Origin: Odontocerum albicorne
Lineage: Eukaryota; Arthropoda; Insecta; Trichoptera; Odontoceridae
Length of the DNA stretch: 64,000 nt
Assembly: GCA_949825065.1 (NCBI GenBank)
Contig: OX463859.1
Coordinates: forward strand, 4,192,217-4,256,216
Direction: 5' to 3'
Both the position numbers and the translations under genes were made by a program. This document shows positions 1 through 11,349 of this stretch, one piece after another. The notes under the pieces were generated by a model that saw only the letters and a list, made by a program, of their open reading frames with translations, was not told where the DNA came from and ran no database searches. How positions within the stretch are numbered: position 1 is the stretch's first letter; every line of letters starts with the position of its first letter.

Positions 1-1100
1 ATTACCAAAATTTAAAACAATCTCCTTTGCTTGGCCCGAAAGCGGTTTTCCCTTTCCTAATTTCGACATGGTAGTGTTTTTCTAATCACCGAGTATTTTA
101 ACAACAATACAAATGTGCGCTCTGCGCGACACAATCGTGTGGCATTCTAAAACCAATACCACTACACAAGTTGTGTAATACAGAGAGTGTTACTCACACT
201 ATTGTAAAATTAATCTTTAAGCTAAATGATCTGTACCAGCATATAGCAATCATTCCCATTCAATATTTGTCCATCCATAAAAGTCTAAAATACGAGTACC
301 TAAAACCTATCAAGTGTTTTTTAATAAATGTCTCCTCTTCATTCAACACCGTTTCTTTGGAACATGTTACATTCAAATAATTATTTTAAGTCAATTAACT
401 TAAAATGTAAATATAATAAAAAAGTTTCAGAAATTTTAATCGTCAAGTGTTACAAATTTTAAGTCCAGCGTCATAAAAAGAAACAAGAGAATGGACTTAA
501 AAATCTTATAACTTAACAATGTTGAAACTTACCCACATCAAACCAAAACCAAACAACCCCTATACAGGCTAATAAAGGACCTTAGTACATACTTTCCCCC
601 CTTATGGGGTAAAGATACTTGCATCGGACCAGTATTTTTATTTTGCCAAAACCTTATTATATTTTTATCGGGATCATTAAAAGGGCACTTCTATTACATA
701 TGATAAAAGCTTTTTTTAAAAATAGTCAACGTAATAGTCTTCGACGAGTGTTATCTATTAATCCATGTAAAATATTTATTTCTACCTAAGATATCCATTG
801 TGTCATGCAGCTCATGACTGAGTATCGCGATTCTCATGATAACCCTCGTCGATTATTCCACATCCATTCTTGCCTCAACAGTTCGAAGAATAGTTGTTAA
901 AGATTATCCGTCCATATTTCCTTGTGCATCGTCCTTCCATCGACCACAAGCATCTTCACAGTGTCTCCTTGGCCACAAGCAATAAGTCCAAAGAATTGGA
1001 GGACTCAGACTCTCAGTTCTTCGAGAATGTAGGTTTTAGTTCGCATGCCATCCACGTAATTTGTAACACCCTTCTCCACCACTTCGTTTACTCTTTCAGT
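1..1100. other. A+T-rich sequence with no recognisable gene
   Basis: Short open frames occur (for example 171-380 and 894-1151 on the plus strand), but none shows a family motif, and their composition is that of A+T-rich noncoding DNA. I see no RNA gene or complete mobile element. The right edge runs into the first copy of dispersed repeat R1. Confidence 0.5.
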
Positions 1101-1129
1101 CCAAGTCTTCGTGCCGTATATAAATATTG

Positions 1130-1350
1130 CGAAATCATGAGGCTTACCTAGACGCATTTTCGTCATGATAATGAGAGTTCTACTCTCCGTATATTTTACA
1201 GTTTTGATATTGCATTATTTTCATACAATTTTTTCGATTTATCTGATTCTGACTTTCTACGTATCCTTTTTTCAGAATATCATTAACCCGATCCAACCAT
1301 ACTTAATTGGTCTTCTTTTCATACACTTTTTACCCACATTTGCATTATAC
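1130..1350 (+). repeat. Dispersed repeat R1, copy 1
   Basis: This segment shares an ordered series of blocks with 1510-1720, with 4070-4270 (inverted) and with 30120-31297. The blocks are a 'gactttctacgt' block, then 'cagaatatcattaacccgatc', then 'catacttaattggtcttctt', then 'cacatttgcatta'. No coding capacity is evident and the family is unknown to me. The divergence between copies suggests it is old. Confidence 0.5.
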
Positions 1351-1509
1351 TCGTATATCTAAAAGTGTTCTCTGGTGGACTCAAATATCATCACACACTT
1401 TCGGTCCATCGCATATTACCCATGAACACATAATTGAAATACAAAAAAAATAACAGAATGGAAGACACACTGACTATCACGCCAATTCTCTGTCGGGTTA
1501 AGCAAAGAG

Positions 1510-1720
1510 GACAGAGCGTCCGACTTTCCTATCTCAACACATATCCCTAGTTTATTATCTTCATTCATGCACCTTTTCATACAACTACCACGATTTCTTT
1601 GACTTTCTGCGTTTCCATGTTTTTGAATATCATTCACTTGATCCTATCATACTTTCCTTAGTCTTCTTCTTAGACGCATTTTAATCACATTTGCACTATG
1701 TATCTGTTTTATTAGTTTTT
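1510..1720 (+). repeat. Dispersed repeat R1, copy 2
   Basis: It begins with a 'cgactttcctatc' block, followed by 'gactttctgcg', 'gaatatcattcacttgatc', 'atactttccttag' and 'cacatttgcacta'. The same order is found at 30120-30300, where the distal part has been amplified in tandem. The mariner at 1.79 kb lies just downstream. Confidence 0.55.
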
Positions 1721-1793
1721 ATTCATTCATGCGTTCCGCATGCCCAAATCATATTATTGTCCTCTTCTTCATCTTTCTTAACACATCTGATTA

Positions 1794-3057
1794 GTCAAAA
1801 AGTTTTGAAAGCGGAAATGAAAATACATTTTTTTTGGGTAGAAATCACTTTTATTGCTCATTATTGTCTCCCATAAGATCAATACACTTGGTCTAACGAT
1901 CTTCCAACTTTGTTGTCCCATCACGGAAGTGGATTTCTGGAAGGCCTGCAAAATACTCCTCTACGACGGCTATAACCTCTTCGTTTGATGAAAAATGCTT
2001 TCCACGAAGGAATTTTTTGAGGTGTGAGAACAGCCAGAAGTCAGAGGGAGCTAAATCTGGCGAATAGGGTGGATGCTGCAACAATTCGTACCCCAATTCA
2101 CTGATTTTCGCGATGGTTTTTTGAGCTGTGTGAGCAGGTGCATTGTCTTGATGAAAAATGATTTTTTTCTTCTGCAAACCGGGTCTTTTTTCACAATTTT
2201 TTTCATCCAACTGGTCCAAAAGGTCACAATAATAATCAGAGTTGATTGTCTTACAAGTTTGGAGATAATCTATCAATAAAATTCCTTTTGCATCCCAAAA
2301 AACTGACGCTAACACCTTCTTGGCCGATTTCTGGACACGAACTCGCTTCGGAGCCAAAGTGCCTGGTTCACACCACTCCTTAGCCTCTTGTTTTGATTCA
2401 GGATCATGGTGGTAGACCCAAGTCTCATCCATAGTGATGAATCGACGCAGAAAATCCTTTTTATCCTTTCGAAATTGCTCCAAATGTTGCTCAGAAAGTC
2501 GCATTCGAACGTGTTTTTGTTGCATTGTTAGCAAATGCGGCACCCATTGTGCACACAGTTTTTTGAAACCCAAAACTTCAGCCAAAATATGCCATGTTGA
2601 CTATGGTGTCAGCTATCACATCCACAGTCGATCGATGATTTTCCAAAACCATATCCTGTATTTTCGCTATGATTTCTGGTGTTGATGCACTTTTTGGACG
2701 TCCTGAGTGTGGATCGTTTTCAACGCTTGTACGGCCACGCTTAAACTCCAAAACCCATCGGTGAACGGTTGGAAATGAAGGAGAAGACTCCTTTAATACT
2801 TTCGCCATCTTTGCATGGATCTCAGTAGCCGATAAACCTTCCAAAACAAAGAATTTAATCACTGCACGATATTCGGATTTTTCCATTGTTAAAAAATACA
2901 CTGACACGTCAACTTCAAATGGCTTGTAAACAAAGAATGAATTGACAGATCAAAATGAAATTTTGAGTACGTTCTTATGAAATATGAAATATTAAAATGG
3001 CGTAAAAATTTTGGTTTTTCTACTGCTCCATAGATGTCGCTTTCAAAACTTTTTGAC
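1794..3057 (-). mobile_element. Near-full-length mariner (DD34D), inactive
   Basis: The outer ends form a perfect 23-bp inverted repeat (1791-1813 and 3038-3060) beginning TTAGTCAAAAAGTTTTGAAA. A TA dinucleotide can be read as the target duplication at 1792-1793 and 3058-3059, although these bases also belong to the inverted repeat. The total of about 1.27 kb is the usual mariner size. The element encodes a mariner transposase on the minus strand, broken by a frameshift and a stop codon. Its neighbours are R1-like repeats on the left and the long (AT)n tract on the right. Confidence 0.93.
1851..2886 (-). pseudogene. mariner transposase pseudogene (DD34D)
   Basis: This frame would cut and paste the element at TA sites. 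The start is the ATG at 2886 (MEKSEYRAVIKFF), followed by the paired HTH DNA-binding region; 'GRP' in the linker is clear. The catalytic domain keeps all three acidic residues: D in 'TMDETW', D in 'FHQDNAPAHT' and D in 'YSPDLAPSD', with 34 residues between the second and third. Defects: a frameshift with a probable small deletion near 2590-2605 separates the N-terminal (2578-2886) from the catalytic part. In addition, TAG at 1893-1895 replaces the expected TGG just before the tail 'TKCIDLMGDNEQ', which ends at TAA 1851-1853. The family assignment is secure; the subfamily is not decided. Confidence 0.92.
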
Positions 3058-3277
3058 TAACCAGTACCTTAAGTATGCATTCATCCTTTATCACTACATT
3101 CCGTATTCTGTCATTCATTGTTCTTCCATGCATTCTTATCAATGCACGCACTTCTACGGCTCCCCTCAGTCTTTTTCCACGTTCATTTTTCCTTGCTATG
3201 CATCAAAGTTGGCACAAAATACTATTGTAAATAATCAGCAAATTTTGATACTGTCCGGTTCAAGTATATACATACGA

Positions 3278-3988
<711 letters not shown>

Positions 3989-4069
3989 TTAATGACCCAT
4001 TGATTTTTTTCTTATCGGTACACTACCTTCGATATCCCTCTTAACTCTTCCATCATCACAAAACATATG

Positions 4070-4270
4070 TAAAGTGCAAATGTGAGTGAAGGATCATTGA
4101 AAGTACGAGTGGATTAATAAACGATAGTATTGTATGATTGAATCAATGAATGATATTTTTAAAAAAGAAACGTAGAAAGTCTGAGAAATTATATGAGTTG
4201 CATGAGGTGTTTGAATATAGAAGAGGTAAATGATGTGGATGTGATGAGATTAAAAAGTCTGACGCTTGAT
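4070..4270 (-). repeat. Dispersed repeat R1, inverted copy
   Basis: Read on the minus strand, this gives the R1 block order: 'cagactttttaatctcatca', 'gactttctacgtttc', 'aatatcattcattgattcaat' and 'cacatttgcacttta'. It is inverted relative to the copies at 1.1-1.7 kb. The mariner and the (AT)n tract lie between the two orientations. Confidence 0.5.
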
Positions 4271-4739
4271 CTTATCTACTTGTCCAAATAAGAAAATGGG
4301 CTGATGGTTTTTACGAGTATGTATGATTTATACTATATTATCAAGTCCAATGTTGCAGATTTTCCCCTACACTACCCATTGTGACTCCGGTCATGGGAGG
4401 TAGCGCAAAAGTGTACCATAAATTTGATCATTTATTTTATGCCAGTTGTAAAAGAGATTGTATTTTGCAAAAACGGTGGGTGTTTATGTATCCAAATTAC
4501 AAATATTGCAAGAATTACTCATGCAAAGTGATTTGATTCGGAAATTTATAGCGCAATAAAATTCTTGGCTATACAAAAGATTAAATTTCACATAATTTCG
4601 GGCGTGAATACGATATGGCAGAATCTCCCCTTTGTCATGATTTTTCAATGATTTATACAAGTCAATAAACTTAAATTTATTTCGAATTTTAGTTTTCATG
4701 TAAATGAAGTTATTTACAAGGGTTTTGCCGAACGGCGCT

Positions 4740-4820
4740 GAATTTATCTGAATGAGAATTGAATTTATCTAAATGAGAATTGAATTTATCTAAATGAGAA
4801 TTGATTTTATCTAAAAAGAG
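4740..4820 (+). repeat. 21-bp tandem repeat, about 4 copies
   Basis: The unit 'gaatttatctaaatgagaatt' is repeated with few changes and decays in the last copy ('gattttatctaaaaagag'). There is no coding content. Confidence 0.85.
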
Positions 4821-6170
4821 AGAAATAGTCCACTTTAAATAGTACCTCCTTTTTCATTTTATTTATTTGGCACATCATTACACCGAATTTGAATTTGTTT
4901 ATTGTTCTGAAGCAATCTCTTCCAATAGTAAAGTGGGTTTCATGAGAGTTTGCACTTTTTAATACATTGAGAAGCTTAGTGCGTAATATACAAAATGTAT
5001 CAATGTATTAGTAAGTATCTTTGCCGTGATCGGTTGATGTGATCCGTTAGTATTCAACTGGTATTCAACTTTGCCGTGATTGGTTGATGCGATCCGTTTA
5101 TTTGACGAAAAATACGGTGACCATAATGTCTGAAGTTACGAAGTTAGGAAAAGGAAGAGCATTGTATGGACAAACCAAAGAAGTGGTAAGCTATCCTCTT
5201 TTGCATTGCATATCCATGTAAACACTTAGTGAGGAAGAATATAATAAAAATATTCTTTTTGGATCAGTGTCAGGGTAATTTATTTATTTTTACAATACAT
5301 ACATACATACCTGGTTATAAGTAATTTTTAATTGGTCTTAGTATTTATTAGTGTTAATTGTGTTTTCTTTGCCTATTGAATAAATAATTAGATTTCATAT
5401 TGACCATTTTATTTATTTATTTATTATTACACATGACAAGAAATATACACAATTTGAGAAAAAACAACAGGTAATTTGATTTGGACATATAATTTTAATG
5501 GATCTGGGTTTGTTGCCTTTAATTTGTCGTATCCCCAGTAAACTAGGCTTTTGCCTGTATCTCACTGAGGATATTTAGCATGAAAAAATAAATCGATACT
5601 TCTTTCCGATTTTTGATTACACAAAAAAACCCCGTTGCACGCTCTCATCAACCTGACAAAAAGTGACACTCAACTACAACTGGAAACGTCTTGCGAAATT
5701 CAACTCCTCACACATTATCACTACAGAAAGAACAAAAATATTCATCCCACAATAAACCGCACACAATCATAAGAATAAAAATTAAAACAAATTTAAAACA
5801 AAAAAAAAATACACAGAAACACAAATACAAAAACAACCAAAATTAAAACAACAAGAAGAGACCCACACTCACGAGCTCACATTGATTTCATAATTTTCAT
5901 TAGGTACATACCATAATCTAATATTATATTATTATTGTGATAAGTATTTTATTGGAATATAAAGTATTAGATAGACAATCTTTAAAAATATATAATAATA
6001 TATATCAAAATAAATCAAAACATGGTCATCCTAGACCAGCAGCTCAAACTCTCGTGAAACCCACTCTAATAATAAAAATATAATTTAAACAGCGCTATTT
6101 TGATAGCAGACTCTTATCAAAGGCGATCTAACTCGGGATTGAAACCCACTTTTGTTGACAGATTAATGAT
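4821..6170. other. A+T-rich noncoding sequence with simple repeats
   Basis: No gene is recognised. It contains a short imperfect duplication ('ttgccgtgat.ggttgatg.gatccgtt' at about 5022-5048 and 5069-5099). It also has (TTTA)n-like tracts at 5278-5292 and 5405-5427; the second could be the A-rich tail of a minus-strand retrotransposon 3' end, which I cannot confirm. A+C-rich sequence occupies 5760-5860. Confidence 0.4.
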
Positions 6171-6420
6171 ATTACATAAATATAAATAAGTTGACAATAG
6201 AAAGTAGTTGACTGCGGTCATAAGATTAAGTTCCGCCCCGTATTTGCATAATATAATTTGATTAACTCATCCCTGCATAAACATTTGGAAGTCCTTGCAA
6301 AGTCCATACTGATTGCCCAATAAACCTCCTTAATCTTCCCTTCTGGCTACGAACCACTGGACGAGGCATGCTTAGAAAAACATATTTGGTAAGAAAACTT
6401 ATCAATGGAAGACGAACTAC
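6110..6420. repeat. Dispersed repeat shared with 13.5-13.7 kb and 14.5 kb
   Basis: The block 'ctaactcgggattgaaaccc' (6128-6147) recurs as 'gtaactcgggattcgaacc' near 14531. Its complement resembles a tRNA B box (GGTTCGAATCC), so it may be SINE-derived. The blocks 'cggtcataagat' (6215-6226) and 'cttagaaaaacatatttggt' (near 6370) recur in the same order at 13595-13607 and 13632-13652. These are degenerate copies with no protein-coding capacity. Confidence 0.45.
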
Positions 6421-6479
6421 AAAAAAACCTTTGTAGGTGTTTCGATATACACTACGATAGTTTTGGGTTTAAATGTAGT

Positions 6480-6592
6480 ACAGTGTATGTGTGTATGTTT
6501 GTGTGTGTGTGAGAGTGTGTGTAGGTGTGTGTTTGTATGTGTGAGTGTGCGTGTGTGAGTGAGTGAGTGTGTATGTAAATATGTGTATATCG
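6480..6592 (+). repeat. Imperfect (GT)n microsatellite
   Basis: G+T-rich sequence dominated by gtgtgt and gtgagt units. It directly abuts the truncated palindromic mariner and occupies the place where that element's other terminus would be expected. Confidence 0.9.
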
Positions 6593-6947
6593 ACAGCATT
6601 TTCGACACCTCCTTCTGTTCGCGTTCAATCGAGGGGATAAAGCTGCCAAAGCTGCTAGCAATCTTCACCGTACACTTCGCAAATATCGCGAGCAGCTTTG
6701 GCAGCTTTATTCCCTCGATTGAACGCGAACAGAAGGAGGTGTCGAAAATGCTCACTTTTGTATACTTGACATTCCATTTTGAAGGCTTGTAATCAAATAA
6801 AATAATACATGTTACGTAAAAGCAAACACAAAATCTTATAGTGCAGAAAATTTTCTTTTGAATGGCGTATAACCTTTACCATTTTGTTTTACTTTTGGTG
6901 CTTATTTTTAAATTGAAAAAAAAACGGACACAATTTATGTTAACACC
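6593..6947 (-). mobile_element. Truncated palindromic mariner fragment
   Basis: The right end carries the 'ggtgttaacataaattgtgt' inverted-repeat end (complement of 6928-6947) and the 5' untranslated part of the family also seen at 15.2 and 18.5 kb. Reading leftward on the minus strand, the transposase N-terminus appears (HFRHLLLFAFNR, then ARDICEVYGED). At about 6657-6690 the same N-terminal sequence resumes on the opposite strand, so 6595-6656 and 6691-6752 form a 62-bp inverted repeat with one mismatch and a 34-nt spacer. No catalytic domain is present. The left terminus is replaced by the (GT)n tract. Confidence 0.85.
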
Positions 6948-7064
6948 GAATTCTTTCTAACATACAAGTATGGATTGGCTAATTACAATCAATGCAAAAT
7001 AAATCACAGCAAATACGAATTTTCCAAGGAATTCCGTTTTATTAAACTGTTATATTGTTTATTG

Positions 7065-7246
7065 GTTTTTTCTGCAATCAATGAACAACGTATCTACAAA
7101 CCAAATTGTTTTTCTGCAATCAATGAACAGCGTTCATACAAACAAAATTGTTTTTTCTGCAATCAATGAACAATGTATTTACAAACCAAATTGTTTTTTT
7201 TTTCTGCAATCAATGAACAACGTTCCTACAAACCAAATTGTTTTAT
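7065..7246 (+). repeat. Tandem repeat, about 45-bp unit, four copies
   Basis: Four copies of a unit starting 'ctgcaatcaatgaacaacgt' and ending 'accaaattgttttt' begin at 7072, 7113, 7158 and 7204. Unit length varies (41-46 bp) because of the T run. The open frames reading across it (repeated 'NEQR.Y.PN') reflect only the repeat. Confidence 0.88.
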
Positions 7247-7639
7247 TCAATGTTTATATTACCTTAAATAGAGCTTTTCGATGATAAATTAGTTTGAACA
7301 AAATTTCCGAAATTCTGTACTCTATAAAACAGCAAACCGAATAAAATAAAAAAATGTTATTACCTCCGATTTCGAAGCTCTCTTCAGACAAAATAATCCT
7401 GATGTGAAGCAATTATGTCAACATCTATGCAGAACCAACCTGGCTTTGGAAATGCTGCTAGGTAGAGCAATCATATTTTTCAATCGCGTGTCGCTAAACT
7501 CCTTCAAGAAAAAAAATGTCACCCTTATTTTAATATTATTTTATAAATTTTGAAGAAATACACATTAATATTTACTGGCAAGGTAAGAAGAGAAGCGGGT
7601 TAAAAACTTAATATTGAAAACACAAAATACATATTAAAC

Positions 7640-8275
7640 CGCTTTGCTGATGTCGGATCACATCGATCCATAGAACAAGTCCAACAATATATTTACTTAG
7701 GACGAATTATTTTATTTGAGCATTGCACTCTCAATGAGATAAATAGAAGAGAAAGACGAGCTTGGAGTTCCTTTAATCGACCAAACTACATTTTCAAGAG
7801 TGATCTCCCACTTTGTCTCAAACGGAAGGTATTTAATCAGTACATCTTACCAGTACTAACATATGGAAGTGACACATGGACTCTTTCTGTACGAATGGGA
7901 CAAAAGCTTCAGATAACAGAATGCGGCATAGAGAGGTGCGTGCTAGATTATATATAACAGGAAAGACCGCAAACGCAATGAGTGGGTACGCGCCCAACCA
8001 GAAGCTGCCGATGTTATAGAGGTCGCTAAAAGGCTGAAGTGAAAATGGGTCGAGCACATCGCTCGAACAACGCACCATCGTTAGATGTATGAAGTAATCC
8101 AGTGGTACACAATAGGAAGAACTACGCTTGTAAGAAGACAGAAGGGTGGATGGGTGCACACTGGGTGGACGAAATACGTGAGGAAGCAGCGATTACGTGA
8201 CGGCAATGCGCAAAGTACAGGATTTCTTGGAAACAACTTGGAGAGGCCTATATCCTGCAGTGGATGAATATACAC
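7640..8275 (+). pseudogene. RTE-like non-LTR retrotransposon, RT C-terminal remnant
   Basis: Conceptual translation gives the C-terminal third of an endonuclease/reverse transcriptase. Frame 2 reads 'QYIYLGRIILFEHCTLNEI', then 'KSDLPLCLKRKVFNQYILP', then 'VLTYGSDTWTL'. After a frameshift near 7950 it continues 'NRKDRKRNEWVRAQPEAADV', with the 'KWVEHIAR' block interrupted by stop codons. The last part, 'GEAYILQWMN', ends near 8268. These blocks are typical of the post-catalytic region of RTE-like elements in insects. The catalytic YADD region and everything upstream are missing (5' truncation). There are several frameshifts and at least three stop codons. Confidence 0.75.
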
Positions 8276-8479
8276 TTATGGTGTTGATTCTTATGTATTA
8301 TTTTTAAGTTTTTTATTCATTTTTAATTAATATGAAATTTAAAAACTTTTATTTCACCTGTCACCTCTGATGTAACTAACATAGGTTTTAATTTTAATAG
8401 GCAATTTAAATTAAAATAACTTTGCGATTACATGAATCAATAAAATAAAACTAATTTACAAAAAGTGCCAATTCTAGGA

Positions 8480-8670
8480 TTCCAATTCTGGAGGATACGA
8501 GACTTGCGAAAATTGCTAAGACTGAAAACCCTAGCAGCAGAAGATTGCCAGGAAGGCCGCCGAAAAGATCGAAGGACAGCTGGACATCATCATCCCAGGA
8601 CAGCCCATCGTCACAAACAGGTCATACGACCTAGGCTACGAGGAAGAAGAAGAAGAAGAAGCCAATTCAA
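8480..8670 (+). pseudogene. RTE-like retrotransposon 3' end (short fragment)
   Basis: The frame 'TRLAKIAKTENPSSRRLPGR' followed by 'PPKRSKDSWTSSSQ' parallels the end of the longer copy at 11.35-12.18 kb ('AGRKLPGRPPKRWRDSWQS'). It finishes in a (GAA)n-like tail at 8641-8660. Only the last ~60 codons survive. I interpret this as a 5'-truncated insertion of the same family. Confidence 0.65.
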
Positions 8671-9096
8671 GACAATTTAAAGTTTCAACTGATTAGGTTT
8701 AAAAATTGTAAAATAAATTTTTTACATTTTTTTTCACTGCACGAAATTCAGGAAACCTGAAACGTTCAAGCGATTGTTTTGATAAATTAAGTGAAGGGTA
8801 AATTAAATTAATTGAAAATGAATTTTATTGAAGTAATGATATTCATCCGAAAATACTTTGGTTTTACCCTTTTTTATAGTTTGCAGGAATGTATAAATTG
8901 AATAAAATACGTCCTAGTAGCAGTCCGCTTTTATACGTACCAACTGGTCACAGTTTTCTTTTTTTTTTTGTGTGTTATTCCTGAAAATGTGTGCGAATGT
9001 TGAATGTTCAAAAGTAGAGGGATGTAAAAAAACATCAAAAATTGTATTTTAAAATATTTATTTATCAATATAAATAATTGAGTTAACGAGGCGTGT

Positions 9097-9378
9097 TTAT
9101 GTGTTTTCAGGTGTTTTCTTTATAAACTTGTCAAGAGTTAGTTGAATACCACCCTTTTCGTCGTTTCTTGATAAAGCGTTCTATAACATGCTGTGTCTTT
9201 CTCAATCACCCTACGTACTTGAGATATACGTTCTCCATTGGGATCACATTCTTCCATGATAGTCACAAATTAGTCAAGATGCATGAAAGCTTCATTCATA
9301 TTTTGATTGTCAAAGTCTTGACGATTTTATTAGCTTCTTCTTCCTCATTTTCATTGTGTATTTCATTTAACTCTTGTT
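9097..9378 (-). pseudogene. pogo/Tigger-like transposase, C-terminal part (distal half)
   Basis: The minus-strand reading continues the frame of 10348-10575 after removal of the inserted retrotransposon: 'QELNEIHNENEEEEANKIVK', then 'EECDPNGERISQVRRVIEKD', then 'TACYRTLYQETTKR', ending 'TLDKFIKKTPENT' and TAA (9097-9099). The acidic linker, then an 'E..DP..ER' segment, then a basic tail ending in L-D-x-F is how pogo/Tigger (DDE_1) transposases end. In-frame stops and shifts mark it as dead. The DDE catalytic domain is not present in the window. Confidence 0.6.
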
Positions 9379-10347
9379 TTTTATTTATTTATTTATTTAT
9401 TTATTTTTTCAAAACAGGCTTAGCCCAATTACATTGAAAAATACAAGACATTAAAAAAGAAGAAAAATTACAGGGAAAAAAATTTTTTAAAAATTATATA
9501 AAATAAAAAATAATGCATATGTATACAAACGAGTATTTACACACAAACGTATGTTACATATATATTCAGTCACTTAAGTATGTTGATGAGTGCTTTCTAA
9601 CGCGCTTAATCTAAGAAGAAAATTTACTTTTGCTTTTGGTAATGTGATATGAAATATGTCAATATCCGAAGCAGTCCCGTTAAGAAGAGTTAAGGCCCTT
9701 CCAACAGGCATAGCGGCTGGAAGACCCGTTCTTGCGTATGTTATTGAGAACAGTTCCTGCCGGCGCAGTCTAGTGTAATTGTTAGGAACATTTAACGCTA
9801 ATCTTTGTAGTAATGCTGGACAGCTCACAACTCCTCGAACGAGTTTGACAACGTATACCAAGAGACGCAGATCTCTTCTTACGCTCAAGGAGTTATACCC
9901 GAGCATGCCCAGCAGAAACTGCGTAGGATATAGCCACGGATAGACACCAAACTCACTCATGTAGAGATATCGTAGATATTTTTTTTGCACTTTCTCCACC
10001 ATGAGCGAGTTTTGCGCCCCCACCGGGCTCCAAATGCAAGCATTGCTTTCTAGTTTGCTACGGATCAATGAATTAAACAACGTTTTGAGCACCAATTGGT
10101 TTTCAAACGACTTAGAGATTCTCATAACAAATCCTAGAGTTTTATAAGCTGAGTTGCACATAACTTCTATGTGAGGACCAAACGCGAGATTGCTGTGGAA
10201 CAAGACACCCAGATCTTTAATATTATCTGTGCGGGGAATAGGTATAGATTCAAGTGTATATCTATGGAATTTCAAGACGTGTGAGCGATGATACGACATA
10301 ATTTTGCACTTTGATGCGTTGAAATATAATTTATTATTGTGGCTCCA
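9379..10347 (-). mobile_element. 5'-truncated Jockey/CR1-like non-LTR retrotransposon
   Basis: The insertion carries the RT C-terminal frame, a ~190-bp 3' untranslated region and an (ATAA)n tail (complement of 9379-9410). It is flanked by a 6-bp target duplication, AACAAG on the minus strand (plus-strand cttgtt at 9373-9378 and 10348-10353). Its target is a pogo/Tigger transposase remnant whose reading resumes on both sides. Confidence 0.85.
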
Positions 10348-10359
10348 CTTGTTGCTCAA
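9574..10359 (-). pseudogene. Jockey/CR1-like RT, C-terminal domain (truncated)
   Basis: An open frame of about 260 codons without stops. It carries the thumb/connection blocks that follow the RT catalytic core in I/Jockey/CR1 clades: 'LYFNASKCKIMSY', 'IKDLGVLFHSNLAFGPHI', 'AYKTLGFVMRISK', 'LFNSLIRSKLESNACIWSPV' and 'VEKVQKKYLRYLYM'. The C-terminal tail contains 'LRLLVYVVKLVRGVVSCPAL'. The catalytic YxDD motif and the endonuclease domain are absent, so this is the stump of a 5'-truncated insertion. The first few codons (10348-10359) belong to the interrupted host sequence. The intact frame suggests a fairly young insertion compared with its surroundings. Confidence 0.85.
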
Positions 10360-10575
10360 TTAAGTATTCGTTTGACAGAGGTACTGAGTGAGATTCAATC
10401 AACTCATTAACATATTCGTTGTTGACGTCCAAGTTTAGTTAATTCATTAGGCTAACTATTTCATCTGTGATAGTTTCTTCAGAATTTATAAAATCCCTAA
10501 TCATTTGTGGGCATAATTGTTATCCAGGAACCTTTCATTGTTGACTCTTTTATTTCAGCCCACGAGTCTCCAATA
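10348..10575 (-). pseudogene. pogo/Tigger-like transposase, C-terminal part (proximal half)
   Basis: Minus-strand reading gives 'AIYNIGDSWAEIKESTMKGS', a frameshift, then 'EETITDEIVSLMN', 'LNLDVNNEYVNELIESHS' and 'VPLSNEYLIEQQ'. This matches the region after the DDE domain of Tigger/Jerky-type proteins ('..SW..I..STLK.SW..L', then 'L.V....V.EL...H...L...EL.EL'). The frame continues at 9378 after the inserted retrotransposon. Assignment is by motif order only. Confidence 0.55.
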
Positions 10576-10889
10576 TTATATATTGCGTTTCATATATTAT
10601 ATTATAGTTATTCCAAAAAAGTGGGAGCGACTGCATGGAAGCGAAAAATTTTTTACATTATCGAAAAAAATCTTAAAAAAAATGTTTTTTTTTTAAATAG
10701 TGAATTGTACGAAAGTAGAATGTGCGTAAATTGAGGGCCGCCTGTATTATTTTTTGTGATAAGATTTTATTTATATTTATGCGCGCTCAAAATTCTAATT
10801 TACAAATTACTCTAGTAACCTTTTTAATGGTCGATAAAGGAGTGTAAATTTTATTACATTTAAAAAAAAATGTTGTTTTGATAACTTGA

Positions 10890-10965
10890 AATCAACCTGA
10901 AATCTTCGAGTTGGAGTCAAACGTATTACCAACTGAACCACGGAGGTCGTCACTTTTGTATAATT
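10890..10965 (-). repeat. tRNA-derived SINE-like head (tRNA-Trp-like)
   Basis: The minus strand reads GACCTCCGTGGTTCAGTTGG at 10953-10934. This includes an A-box-like TGGTTCAGTTGG. It is followed by a possible anticodon arm TTTGA-CTCCAAC-TCGAA (loop of 7, anticodon CCA). A degenerate B-box region follows ('aggttgatttc'). A run of nine T on the minus strand at 10861-10869 could terminate Pol III. The acceptor stem does not close convincingly, so this is not called a functional tRNA. A similar start, 'gacctccgtgacctagttga', occurs at 12203-12222. Confidence 0.4.
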
Positions 10966-11349
10966 ATTATTAATAACATCACAAAAATACTTGGAGATAC
11001 AATGAAATAAATTTGCGTGGAATAAACTAAAATTCGGATTGCTCGTAACCTTTTCGCAGATTTAACTGACGCCAACAAAATTAAAAGGGGGTAGTGTAAT
11101 TAAAAAATTTACATGAAATATGTAACCAATTATAGGGGTTCATTCCGAATTTCCTTTATTAAAATGGATACACTGAAAGTGGCACAATCCACCGCGTTTA
11201 TTCTGAGAACCCGCGAATGAAGTAACTCGACTTGTTCATGTAATTTTATAAATATATTTAGGATCAGGGACGTAATGAGAAAAAATACATATTTAATACC
11301 AAAAGCTATGTATTGTAGTCATTGTTTTTTTTTAATTATTTTTATTTAT

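Noticed and set aside
8465..8680. 71-codon Arg-rich plus-strand frame
   Set aside because: The neighbouring frame matches the RTE-like C-terminus; this one is its shadow.
9574..10359. Host protein-coding gene with a 261-codon intact frame
   Set aside because: Motif order, A-rich tail and target-site duplication identify it as a retrotransposon stump.
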